NCBI RefSeq assembly: GCF_900141985.1
Contig: NZ_FQZK01000023.1
Location: forward strand, 28,243 to 92,242
DNA from: Nocardiopsis flavescens
GTDB taxonomy: Bacteria > Actinomycetota > Actinomycetes > Streptosporangiales > Streptosporangiaceae
Length of the DNA: 64,000 nt
Direction of reading: 5' to 3'
The position numbers and the translations under genes were made by a program. Shown piece after piece: positions 8,593 through 17,228 of the stretch. The first letter of the stretch is position 1. Each line of letters opens with the position of its first letter. Under the pieces are notes generated by a model that saw nothing but the letters and a program-made list of their open reading frames with translations, was not told the origin of the DNA and ran no database searches.

Positions 8593-9177
8593 GTGCGCGC
8601 CACCCCAGCCCTCGCGGCCGACCCGGCCTCCCCCGTCTGGCGGATCGAGAACCTCACCGGGGCCGACGTCCTCGCCGACACCTCCCCCTGGGTCAAGGCG
8701 TACGAGGAGGTCTACGCGCACGCCCTCCACCTGCCCGACCACCGCGAGCCGACCTTCGCGCAGCGCCTCGCCTTCAGCGCCCGGCGCGACGGGTTCCGGC
8801 TCACCTCCTGCCACGCCGACGGCGTCCTGGCCGGGTTCGCCTACGGGTACACGCTGCCCGTCGGCACCGGCTGGTGGAACGGCTTCTCCCCGCTGCCCGG
8901 CGTGGACTCCGACGAGGTCACCGCCGAGCGCCCCGGCCGGACCTTCGCCATGTGCGAGGGCCTGGTCACCGAGCCGTTCCGGGGCGGCGGCGTCGTCGAG
9001 CGCGCCTTCCCCCTCCTCGTCCAGGGCAGACCCGAGGAACGCGTCGCCGGACTGGTCGCCGAGACCAACGCCCACGCCCTGGACCTGGTCCTGCGCAACG
9101 GCTGGACCCACGTGGGCGACGTCGAGCCCCACCCCGGGTGGCGCCGCCACCACGCCCTGCTCATGCCCCTGCGCTGA
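8593..9177 (+). CDS. GNAT-family acetyltransferase, first gene of the siderophore operon
   Basis: A 194-residue GNAT protein. The acyl-CoA-binding loop is in TEPFRGGGVVERAFPLL, followed by VAGLVAETNAHALDLVLRNGW. AAGGAG lies seven bases before the GTG start. It is the first gene behind the iron box and so presumably serves siderophore formation, perhaps acylating an N-hydroxy-diamine. It does not look like the IucB/RhbD/DesC type of hydroxylamine acyltransferase, so a different amine or a protective role is possible. Confidence 0.8.
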   Translation: MRATPALAADPASPVWRIENLTGADVLADTSPWVKAYEEVYAHALHLPDHREPTFAQRLAFSARRDGFRLTSCHADGVLAGFAYGYTLPVGTGWWNGFSPLPGVDSDEVTAERPGRTFAMCEGLVTEPFRGGGVVERAFPLLVQGRPEERVAGLVAETNAHALDLVLRNGWTHVGDVEPHPGWRRHHALLMPLR

Positions 9178-9373
9178 CCCGCTCCGGGGCGCCCGCCGCC
9201 GTGCGCCCCCGGCTCCCCCGCTGTTCCACCCGCCCCCCACCGGCGGGGCCCGGGACGCGCGGCCTCCCCCGCCGCCCCCGGCGCACCGCACGGGCGCCGC
9301 GGCCCGGGGCTCCCCCGCCCCGCCCGCGCGCGTCCCGGACCGCCTCGGAGAGAAAAACAGGAGCCCGACGCCC

Positions 9374-10951
9374 ATGACCATCACTCCCGGTGGCGACACC
9401 GTGACCTGGGGCCCCGACGGCCTCACCGTCCCCACCGACGCCTCCACGCTGCTCCCCGGCGCCCTGGCCGGTGCCCCCGGCGGCCCCGAGGCCGTGGCCG
9501 CCCTCGTGACGGCCGCCGCCGACGTCCTGTCCGCCGCCCGCGACGAGCGCGGCGGCCCGCTGCCCGCCCGCACGCCGCACGAGGTGGCCGAGGCGGTCCG
9601 GACCGCCCTGGGACCGCTGCCCGCCGCCCCGGAGCAGGACCCCGCCTCCGCCGACCCGGCCCGGCGGGTCCTGGCCCGGCTCACGCACGTCCTGGCCGCG
9701 AACGCCGCCGACCCCTCCCACCCCCGCTGCGCCGCCCACCTGCACTGCCCGCCGCTGGCCGTCGCGGTGGCAGCCGACGCCGTCGCCTCCGTCCTCAACC
9801 AGTCCATGGACTCCTGGGACCAGGCCCCCGCGGCGACCGCCATGGAGACCCGCGTCATCGGCGAACTGGCCGGACTGGCCGGGTACGACCCCGACGCGGC
9901 GGGCGGGGTCGTCACCTCCGGCGGCACCGAGTCCAACCTGACCGCCCTGCTGCTGGCCCGCGACCACGCCCTGGCCGGGACCGGGCACGACCCCGTCCGC
10001 CACGGGGTGGCCCGGGCCGCCGCCGGAGCCCGCCCGCGCATCCTGTGCGGGGCCGCCGCCCACTTCTCCGTCCAGCGCTCGGCCGCCCTGCTGGGCCTGG
10101 GCGAGGACGCCGTGGTCGCCGTGGACGTCGACTCCCGGCACCGGATGCGCCCGCGCGCCCTGCGCGAGGCCCTGGACCGGACGCGCGCCGACGGGGACGT
10201 CCCCGTCGCGGTCGTGGCCACCGCCGGCACCACCGACCTGGGCGGCATCGACTCCCTGGGGGCGATCTCCCACATCGCCCGCGAGTACGGGGTGTGGCTG
10301 CACGTGGACGCCGCCTACGGGGGCGGCCTGCTGTTCTCCCGCAGGCTGCGCGGCATGCTCGCCGGACTCGGCCGGGCCCACTCGGTCGGCCTGGACCTGC
10401 ACAAGCTCGGCTGGCAGCCGGTGGCCGCCGGCGTCCTGCTCACCCGCGAGCGGGCCCTGTTCGCACCGCTGTCCCGTTCGGTGGACTACCTCAACCCCGC
10501 CGACGACGAGGAGGCGGGCTACCCCAGCCTGCTCGGCTACTCGCTGCGCACCACCCGCCGGGCCGACGTGTTCAAGATCGCCGTCACCCTGCGGGTCCTG
10601 GGAACCGACGGGCTGGGCCGGCTGGTGGACGCCTGCCGGGACCTGGCCCTGCGCACCGCCGCCGCGGTGACCGCCCACCCCCGGCTCCAGCTGGCCGCCG
10701 CACCCTCCCTGACCACGGTGGTGTTCCGCTACGACGCCGGGGCCGACTCCGACGGGGTCAACGCCCGGCTGCGCCGCCGCCTGATGGAGGAGGGGCGGGC
10801 CGTGGTCGGCCGCACCCGCCTGGACGGCCGGGTGTGGCTCAAGCTCACCCTGCTCAACCCCGACACCACCGCCGAGGACACCGCCGCCCTGCTCGCCGAG
10901 GTCGCCGCCGCGGGCGACGCCGAACTCTCCGCCACGAAGGAGTCCCGTTGA
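9374..10951 (+). CDS. Group II PLP-dependent decarboxylase (DABA/lysine decarboxylase, DesA-like)
   Basis: A 525-residue fold-type I decarboxylase expected to turn a basic amino acid (2,4-diaminobutyrate, ornithine or lysine) into the diamine unit of the siderophore. The PLP lysine is in LDLHKLGW, preceded by HVDAAYGGG; SGGTESN and the HLHCPPL...LNQSMDSWDQAP block are typical of diaminobutyrate decarboxylases and of DesA. The spacing from the GNAT gene is 196 bases of very GC-rich DNA, the only real gap in the operon. Its stop overlaps the TTG start of the hydroxylase. The residues seen do not fix the chain length of the substrate. Confidence 0.9.
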   Translation: MTITPGGDTVTWGPDGLTVPTDASTLLPGALAGAPGGPEAVAALVTAAADVLSAARDERGGPLPARTPHEVAEAVRTALGPLPAAPEQDPASADPARRVLARLTHVLAANAADPSHPRCAAHLHCPPLAVAVAADAVASVLNQSMDSWDQAPAATAMETRVIGELAGLAGYDPDAAGGVVTSGGTESNLTALLLARDHALAGTGHDPVRHGVARAAAGARPRILCGAAAHFSVQRSAALLGLGEDAVVAVDVDSRHRMRPRALREALDRTRADGDVPVAVVATAGTTDLGGIDSLGAISHIAREYGVWLHVDAAYGGGLLFSRRLRGMLAGLGRAHSVGLDLHKLGWQPVAAGVLLTRERALFAPLSRSVDYLNPADDEEAGYPSLLGYSLRTTRRADVFKIAVTLRVLGTDGLGRLVDACRDLALRTAAAVTAHPRLQLAAAPSLTTVVFRYDAGADSDGVNARLRRRLMEEGRAVVGRTRLDGRVWLKLTLLNPDTTAEDTAALLAEVAAAGDAELSATKESR

Positions 10952-12285
10952 CCGCCGCCGACACCCGCCCCCTCCCCCGCGAGGACGAAGCGATCCACGA
11001 CCTGGTCGGTATCGGCCTGGGCCCGTTCAACCTGGCCCTGGCCGCCCTCGCCGACGGCCTCCCCGGCTTCACGGCGCGCTTCCTGGAGGCCCGGCCCTCG
11101 TTCTCCTGGCACCCGGGCCTGCTGCTGGAGGGCGCCCGGCTCCAGGTGCCCTTCCTCGCCGACCTCGTGAGCCTGGTCGACCCCACCAGCCGCTGGTCGT
11201 TCCTGTCCTACCTGCGCGAGCACGACCGGCTCTTCCCCTTCTACTTCTCCGAGCACTTCCACGCCCCCCGCCGGGAGTACGACGACTACTGCCGCTGGGT
11301 CGCCCGCTCCCTGGACTCGTGCCGGTTCGACGCGCGCGCGGACGCCGTCCACCACGAGGACGGGGTCTTCACGGTCACGCACACCGGCGCCGACGGGACC
11401 GTGAGCCGCACCCGGGGCCGCGCCCTGGTCCTGGGCATCGGCACCGAGCCGGTGCTGCCCGCGCCGCTGCGCCCGCTGGTGGGCGACCGGGTGTTCCACG
11501 CCGCCGACCACCTCGACCGGGCCGCCGGGCTGGAGGGCGTGGACGACATCACCGTCCTGGGATCGGGCCAGTCCGGAGCCGAGGTGTTCCTGGACCTGCT
11601 CCGCTCCCCCGCCCACCGCGCGACGACCCTCAACTGGCTGACCCGCTCGCCCGCGTTCGCGCCCATGGAGTACTCCAAGCTGGGCCTGGAGCACTTCACC
11701 CCCGACTACACCCGGTACTTCCACGCCCTGCCCCAGGAGACCAAGGACCGCGTGGTCCCCGCCCAGTGGCAGCTCTACAAGGGCATCAGCGGCGACACCA
11801 TCGCCGAGATCCACGACGTGCTCTACGAGCGGGGCATCGGGGGCGCCGACCCGGGGGTGAGCCTGCGCGCCCAGTGCGAGCTGGTGGCCGCCGAGGCCGA
11901 CGGCGACGGGTTCGCGCTGCGGTTCCGCCACCGCGAGCAGGACGCCGGGTTCACCGTGCGCACCGGCGCGGTGATCGCCGCCTCCGGCTACGCCCAGCGC
12001 TCGCCGGACTTCCTGGCTCCGATCGCCAAGCTCATCGAGACCGACGCGCAGGGGCGCCCGTTCGTCGACGGGGACCTGCGGCTGGCCACCGACCCCACGC
12101 TCACCGCGCCCGTCCACGTGCAGAACGCCGAGCTGCACTCCCACGGCGTGGGCGCGCCCGACCTGGGCCTGGGCGCCTGGCGGGCGGCCGTCATCCTCAA
12201 CGCGGTCACCGGGCGGACCGCCTACCGGCTGCCGGAGCGGACGGCGTTCACGTCGTTCGGCGCCCCGGCCGGGGACCGGCGGTGA
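10948..12285 (+). CDS. Diamine/lysine N-hydroxylase (IucD/DesB family flavin monooxygenase)
   Basis: A 445-residue flavin- and NADPH-dependent monooxygenase that N-hydroxylates a primary amine to make the hydroxamate precursor. The FAD motif is GIGLGPFNLALAAL near the N-terminus, the NADPH motif is VLGSGQSGAEVFLD, and the C-terminal family signature ATGY appears as AASGYAQRSPDFL. I choose TTG 10948: AAGGAG lies five bases upstream and TTGA overlaps the decarboxylase stop, so translation is coupled. Next to the decarboxylase, its likely substrate is the resulting diamine, as for DesB, rather than free lysine. Confidence 0.93.
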   Translation: MTAADTRPLPREDEAIHDLVGIGLGPFNLALAALADGLPGFTARFLEARPSFSWHPGLLLEGARLQVPFLADLVSLVDPTSRWSFLSYLREHDRLFPFYFSEHFHAPRREYDDYCRWVARSLDSCRFDARADAVHHEDGVFTVTHTGADGTVSRTRGRALVLGIGTEPVLPAPLRPLVGDRVFHAADHLDRAAGLEGVDDITVLGSGQSGAEVFLDLLRSPAHRATTLNWLTRSPAFAPMEYSKLGLEHFTPDYTRYFHALPQETKDRVVPAQWQLYKGISGDTIAEIHDVLYERGIGGADPGVSLRAQCELVAAEADGDGFALRFRHREQDAGFTVRTGAVIAASGYAQRSPDFLAPIAKLIETDAQGRPFVDGDLRLATDPTLTAPVHVQNAELHSHGVGAPDLGLGAWRAAVILNAVTGRTAYRLPERTAFTSFGAPAGDRR

Positions 12286-13607
12286 GCGGGGCCTCGTTCC
12301 GGCGGCTCTACCTGCTGGTCATCCTGCTGCACCTGGTGAGCGACGTGGCGCTCAGCCCGTTCTACCCGCAGCTGTTCGAGCGGCTGTTCGGGGTGACCGA
12401 CCCCGGGGCCACCGGCGTGTACATCTGGGTGTGCCGGGTGACCGCGCTGGCGGCCATGCCCCTGTGGGGGCTGGTCGCCCGCCGGTTCTCCCTGGCGTCG
12501 CTGGTGCTGGGGTCGCTGGGGGCGGCCGCCGTGCTGGAACTGCTCCTGGCGGTCTCGCCGACCTACCCGGTGTTCCTGGCCGTGTCCGCGGTGCAGGTGG
12601 CGGTGACGATGGCGTTCACCCTGGCCTACCCGGCGTTCGTGGGCACCGGCACCGACCGGGTCCGCGACGTCACCGTGTTCGCGTACGTGGTCAACGGGGG
12701 AACGGTGGTCGCCACCCTCATCGGCGCGGGGATCATGGCCCTGTCCCAGCCCCGGTGGGGCATCGCCGCGTGCGCGCTGCTGTACGTGGCGCTGGCGGTG
12801 CTGTGCCACCGGCGGCTGCCCCGCGAGCGGCGCGCGGCCCCGGCCGTCGCCGACGCGCCCGCGGCGGACCGGGCCGCTCCCCGCGCCGCTCCGGCGCCGC
12901 GGGGAGCGGTGGCCGCGATCGCCGCGGTCGGCGCGGTCGTGCTGGCGGTGGAGGTGGCCCGCCTCGTCGTGCGCCCGTTCTTCACCGTCTACGCGGAGGG
13001 CGGCGGCGTCGGCACCACGGCCGCCGCCGTCCTCTTCCTGCTGCCGCAGGTCGCCGTGGTGGCGGTGCTGCCGCTGGCCGGCCGGGCGCACGCCCTGCTG
13101 GGCAGGGCGCTGCTGCCGGCGGCGTGCCTGCTGGCCGCGGCCGGGCTGGCCGGGCAGTTCCTCACCGGCGACACCGCGCTGCTGGCGCTGGCCCGGGTGG
13201 TGTTCGGGATCGGGCTGGGTCTGGGGCACGTCGCCCTGGACCTGCGGGTGTTCGCGGTGACCGGCACGGACGGGCCGGCGTTCTCCGCCGTGGCCACCGT
13301 GCGGGTGGCGGCGACCCTGGTCAGCCCGGTGGCCGCCACCGCCCTGGCCGGGGCCGGGCTGGGGCTGCCGCTGCTGGCGGGGGCGGGGCTGTTCGCCGTG
13401 CTGGCGCTGCTGCTGTCCCTGCCCGCCCGCCTGCCGCCCGCCCCGGACGGCGGCCCGCCGCCGACCGCACCCGAGACCACCCGCGGCCCGGAGGCCGCAC
13501 CCGCACCCGAAACCGCCCGCGCCCCCGGGACCGCACCGGCCCCCCGGGCCGCCCCCGCCGGCGACGACCCGTCCGCGCACCGCACCGAAAGTCCCCACCA
13601 TGCCTGA
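12282..13607 (+). CDS. MFS transporter, probable siderophore exporter
   Basis: A 441-residue, about twelve-helix major facilitator protein. Its position inside the siderophore operon, overlapping the hydroxylase stop by GTGA and the next gene by eight bases, suggests it exports the iron-free siderophore. The central cytoplasmic loop (about 175-205) and a C-terminal tail of about 60 residues are rich in proline, alanine and threonine; the tail is longer than usual and probably disordered. Substrate is inferred from context only. Confidence 0.85.
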   Translation: MSGASFRRLYLLVILLHLVSDVALSPFYPQLFERLFGVTDPGATGVYIWVCRVTALAAMPLWGLVARRFSLASLVLGSLGAAAVLELLLAVSPTYPVFLAVSAVQVAVTMAFTLAYPAFVGTGTDRVRDVTVFAYVVNGGTVVATLIGAGIMALSQPRWGIAACALLYVALAVLCHRRLPRERRAAPAVADAPAADRAAPRAAPAPRGAVAAIAAVGAVVLAVEVARLVVRPFFTVYAEGGGVGTTAAAVLFLLPQVAVVAVLPLAGRAHALLGRALLPAACLLAAAGLAGQFLTGDTALLALARVVFGIGLGLGHVALDLRVFAVTGTDGPAFSAVATVRVAATLVSPVAATALAGAGLGLPLLAGAGLFAVLALLLSLPARLPPAPDGGPPPTAPETTRGPEAAPAPETARAPGTAPAPRAAPAGDDPSAHRTESPHHA

Positions 13608-15405
13608 GAACGCACAGCACACCCGCGACGCCGACCTGTGGCGCCGGGCCGGAGCACGCCTGCTCGCCCACATGGTGGGCGAGATGGCCTACGAGGAGAT
13701 GGTCGTCCCCGCGCCGGAGCCGGCCGTCTCCGGCGGCTCCCCCGCCTGGCGGCTGCCCGTCGACGACGGCGTCGTCTACACCTTCACCGCCCGCCGCGGC
13801 GGTTTCGGCTCCTGGCACGCGGACCCCGACTCGTTCGTCCGCACCGGAGCGCGGGGCTCCGAGCCCGCCTGGGACCCCACCCGGTTCGTCACCGACGCCC
13901 AGAAGACCGTGGGCCTGCCCGGCGACTCCCTGGCCGAGGTGGTGCGCGACCTGCTGGCCACCCACGCCGCCGACGCCCGCCTGCTGGCCGACGCCCTGCC
14001 CGCCGCCGACCTGGCCGACCTGCCCTACGAGGACCTGGAGGGCTACCAGACCGGCCACCCCTGCATCTTCGTCAACAAGGGCCGCCTCGGGTTCTCCGCC
14101 GGCGACGCCGCCCGCTACACCCCCGAGGCGCGCGGCGCGTTCCGCCTGGTGTGGATCGCCGTCCACCCCGACCTGGGCGGCTTCCAGGCCATGGCGGGCA
14201 CCGACCGGGCCGCGCTGGTGGCCGCCGAGATCGACGGGGACCAGCGCGCGGAGTTCGCCGCGCTGATCCGCGGGCGCGGCGGCGACCCCGACGCCTACCT
14301 GTGGATCCCCGTCCACCCCTACCAGTGGGACGAGGTCGTCGCCCCGCTGTTCGCCGGGGAGATCGCCCTGGGCCGGGTGGTGCGCCTGGGCGAGAGCCGG
14401 GACCGCTACCGCCCCTTCCAGTCCATCCGCACCCTGATGAACCTGGACCGGCCCGACCGGCTCAACGTCAAGGTGCCGCTGATGATCCGCAACACCCTCG
14501 TGTGGCGCGGCCTGTCGGGAACCCAGACCGGCTGCGCCCCGCACACCAGCGCCTGGCTGCGGGCCCTGGCCGAGCGCGACGCCTACTTCGCCGAGACGGG
14601 GGTGGTGATGCTCGCCGAGCGCGCCTCCGCGACCGTCCCCCACCCGGTGTTCGCGCAGATGCCCCAGGCCCCCTACCGGTTCCACGAGCTGCTGGGCACC
14701 ATCTGGCGCGAGCCGATCCACCGCCACCTGCGCGAGGGCGAGCGCGCCCGCACCATGGCCTGCCTGCTGCTGCGCGGCTCCGACGGCCGCCCCCTGGTGG
14801 CCGAGCTGGTCGAGCGCTCCGGGCTGGGCGCGCAGGCCTGGCTGGAGCGGTTCGTCTCCGCCCTGTTCCCGCCGGTCCTGCACTACCTGTACCGGTACGG
14901 CGCGTCCTTCACCCCGCACGGGGAGAACGTGGTGCTCATCCTGGACGAGAACGAGGTCCCGGTGCGCATCGCCCTCAAGGACTTCGGCTCCGACGTCGAA
15001 CTGCTCCCCTTCGACCTGCCCGAGTACGCCGAGATCCCCGAGCACGTGCGGTCGGTGCTGCACCGCTGGCAGCCGCGGGAGCTGGCGCACTCGGTGCTGT
15101 CCGCGATCTGCGCCGGGCACCTGCGCTTCCTCGCCGACATCGTCGAACACGACCTCGGGGTGCCCGGGGAGCGGCTGTGGGAGCTGGCCCGCGCCCAGGT
15201 GCTGGCCTACCACGCGCGCTTCCCGGAGCTGGCCGAGCGGTTCGCCTGGTTCGACCTGCTGGCGCCCCGGGTGGGGCGGGTGGCGCTCAACCGCGAACAG
15301 CTCATGGGCGGCGGCTTCCACGAGCGCGCCGAGCGCGACGCCGAGTTCGACGTCATGCACGGCCTGGTGGACAACCCGCTGGCCCTCGCCCGGGAGGAGG
15401 GGTGA
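13600..15405 (+). CDS. IucA/IucC-family NIS siderophore synthetase, first copy
   Basis: A 601-residue NRPS-independent siderophore synthetase, which adenylates a carboxylate such as citrate or a succinyl unit and joins it to an amine or hydroxylamine. The IucA/IucC domain covers roughly residues 130-400, with the paired HPCIFVNKGRLGFS and VHPYQWDEV blocks and QSIRTLMNLDRPDRLNVKVPL; the FhuF-like C-terminal region starts near 420 (YRYGASFTPHGENVVL). The ATG overlaps the MFS stop by eight bases. It is clearly paralogous to the next gene. Which does the first condensation cannot be told. Confidence 0.93.
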   Translation: MPENAQHTRDADLWRRAGARLLAHMVGEMAYEEMVVPAPEPAVSGGSPAWRLPVDDGVVYTFTARRGGFGSWHADPDSFVRTGARGSEPAWDPTRFVTDAQKTVGLPGDSLAEVVRDLLATHAADARLLADALPAADLADLPYEDLEGYQTGHPCIFVNKGRLGFSAGDAARYTPEARGAFRLVWIAVHPDLGGFQAMAGTDRAALVAAEIDGDQRAEFAALIRGRGGDPDAYLWIPVHPYQWDEVVAPLFAGEIALGRVVRLGESRDRYRPFQSIRTLMNLDRPDRLNVKVPLMIRNTLVWRGLSGTQTGCAPHTSAWLRALAERDAYFAETGVVMLAERASATVPHPVFAQMPQAPYRFHELLGTIWREPIHRHLREGERARTMACLLLRGSDGRPLVAELVERSGLGAQAWLERFVSALFPPVLHYLYRYGASFTPHGENVVLILDENEVPVRIALKDFGSDVELLPFDLPEYAEIPEHVRSVLHRWQPRELAHSVLSAICAGHLRFLADIVEHDLGVPGERLWELARAQVLAYHARFPELAERFAWFDLLAPRVGRVALNREQLMGGGFHERAERDAEFDVMHGLVDNPLALAREEG

Positions 15406-17228
15406 ACACCGTGGACCGCACGACCGCCGCACCCGGGGCGCCGCTGCCGGTGCCCGCCGAGCTGACCGCCGGGCACTGGGACCGGGCCTGCGACCTGCTG
15501 GCCGCCAAGATGGTCGCCGAGCTGTGCTTCGAGTACGCGCTGGCCCCCGAGGCCGAGGACGGGCCCGGCCGCTGGAGCGCCGCCGTGGGCGGTTCCCGCT
15601 ACCGGTTCGAGGGGCGGCGCACCTCCCTGGACGGGTGGCGGGTGCTGCCGGGGGTCACCCGGGTCGGCCCCGACGGGGCCGAGGTGCCCGCCTCCCCGTT
15701 CGCGCTCCTGCGCGACCTGGGCGCGGCCGGGGTGGTGGACCCGGCCGTGGAGGCGTTCACCGTCGGCGAGCTGACCGCCACCCTGTCCGCCGACGCCCGG
15801 CTGGCCGCGCGGGGGCTGACCGCCGCCGAGCTGGCCGACCTGCCCTACGCCGACCTGGAGGGCCACCAGACCGGGCACCCGTGGATCTTCGCCAACAAGG
15901 GGCGGGTGGGCTTCTCCGCGCGCGACCACGCGGAGTTCCCGCCCGAGGCCCGGCGGCCCGCCCGGATGCCGTGGATCGCGGTCCACTCCTCCCTGGCCGA
16001 GTACCACGGGGTGCCCGGCCTGGACGCGGAGGAGCTGCGCGCCCGGGAGCTGGGCGGGGAGACCACCGCGCGGTTCGCCGCGCGGCTGGCAGCGGCGGCG
16101 GCCCCGGCCGGGGAGTACGTGTGGCTGCCGGTGCACCCCTGGCAGTGGGACGAGGTGGTGGTGCCGCTGTTCGCCGCCGAGCTGGCCCGCGGGCTCGTCG
16201 TCCCGCTGGGCGAGGCCGGCGACGACTACCTGCCCCAGCAGTCCATCCGCACGTTCACCAACCTGACCAGGCCGGACCGGTTCAACGTCAAGCTGTCGCT
16301 GGCCATCCTCAACACCATGGTCTACCGGGGCATCCCCACCGAGCTGTGCCGGGCCGCCCCGGTGAGCACGGGGTGGGTGCACGCGCTGCACGCCCGGGAC
16401 GCGTTCCTGTCCGAGCGGCACCGCGTGATCCTGCCCGGCGAGGTGGCCGCCGTGGCGGTACGCCACCCGGTGCTGGAGGACATCCCGGACGCGCCCTACC
16501 GGCACCGGCAGCTGCTGGGCGCGCTGTGGCGCGAGCCGGTCGCCGAGAGCCTGGACCCGGGCGAGCGGGCGCGCACCCTGGCCGCGCTGCTGCACGTGGA
16601 CGGCAAGGGGCGGGCGTTCACCGCCGAGCTGGTGGAGCGGTCCGGCCTGAGCACCGAGGAGTGGCTGGCCGCCCTGTTCGGCGCGGTGCTGCCGCCGCTG
16701 CTGCACCTGCTGTACCGGTACGGGCTGGCGTTCAACCCGCACGGCGAGAACACCATCGTCGTCTTCGACGGGCGGGACCGGCCGGTGCGGCTGGCGGTCA
16801 AGGACTTCGTGGACGACATGAAGCTGCTGGACACCGACCTGCCCGAGTACGAGGGGCTGCCGGCGGAGGCGCTGGGGGTGCTGATGCGCTTCGACGCCCG
16901 CGAGCTGACCTCGTCGGTGGCCAAGTCCCTGTTCATCGGGCACTTCCGGTACCTGGCACCGCTGGTCCAGGAGCAGCTGGGGGTGGCCGAGGAGCGGTTC
17001 TGGGCGCTGGTGCGCGCCGAGATCGACCGGTACCACGCCGAGTTCCCCGAGCTGGCCGACCGGTTCGCGCTGTTCGACCTGCTGGCGCCGGAGTACGAGC
17101 GGGTGTGCCTGAACCGGGAGCGGCTGCTGGGCGGCGGCTACCACGACCGCGCCGAGCGCGACGCCGAGTTCCACCTGGACGCCCCCGCGATCCCCAACCC
17201 GCTGCACACCCCGGAAGAGGACCGATGA
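15402..17228 (+). CDS. IucA/IucC-family NIS siderophore synthetase, second copy
   Basis: A 608-residue paralogue of the preceding synthetase. GTG 15402 overlaps the previous stop (GTGA) and has GGAGG just upstream. Conserved blocks are HPWIFANKGRVGFS, VHPWQWDEV, QSIRTFTNLTRPDRFNVKLSL and the FhuF-like YRYGLAFNPHGENTI. Two NIS synthetases in series are typical of citrate-centred siderophores that receive two amine arms (aerobactin, schizokinen, achromobactin), which is what I infer here. Desferrioxamine loci need only one. Confidence 0.93.
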   Translation: MNTVDRTTAAPGAPLPVPAELTAGHWDRACDLLAAKMVAELCFEYALAPEAEDGPGRWSAAVGGSRYRFEGRRTSLDGWRVLPGVTRVGPDGAEVPASPFALLRDLGAAGVVDPAVEAFTVGELTATLSADARLAARGLTAAELADLPYADLEGHQTGHPWIFANKGRVGFSARDHAEFPPEARRPARMPWIAVHSSLAEYHGVPGLDAEELRARELGGETTARFAARLAAAAAPAGEYVWLPVHPWQWDEVVVPLFAAELARGLVVPLGEAGDDYLPQQSIRTFTNLTRPDRFNVKLSLAILNTMVYRGIPTELCRAAPVSTGWVHALHARDAFLSERHRVILPGEVAAVAVRHPVLEDIPDAPYRHRQLLGALWREPVAESLDPGERARTLAALLHVDGKGRAFTAELVERSGLSTEEWLAALFGAVLPPLLHLLYRYGLAFNPHGENTIVVFDGRDRPVRLAVKDFVDDMKLLDTDLPEYEGLPAEALGVLMRFDARELTSSVAKSLFIGHFRYLAPLVQEQLGVAEERFWALVRAEIDRYHAEFPELADRFALFDLLAPEYERVCLNRERLLGGGYHDRAERDAEFHLDAPAIPNPLHTPEEDR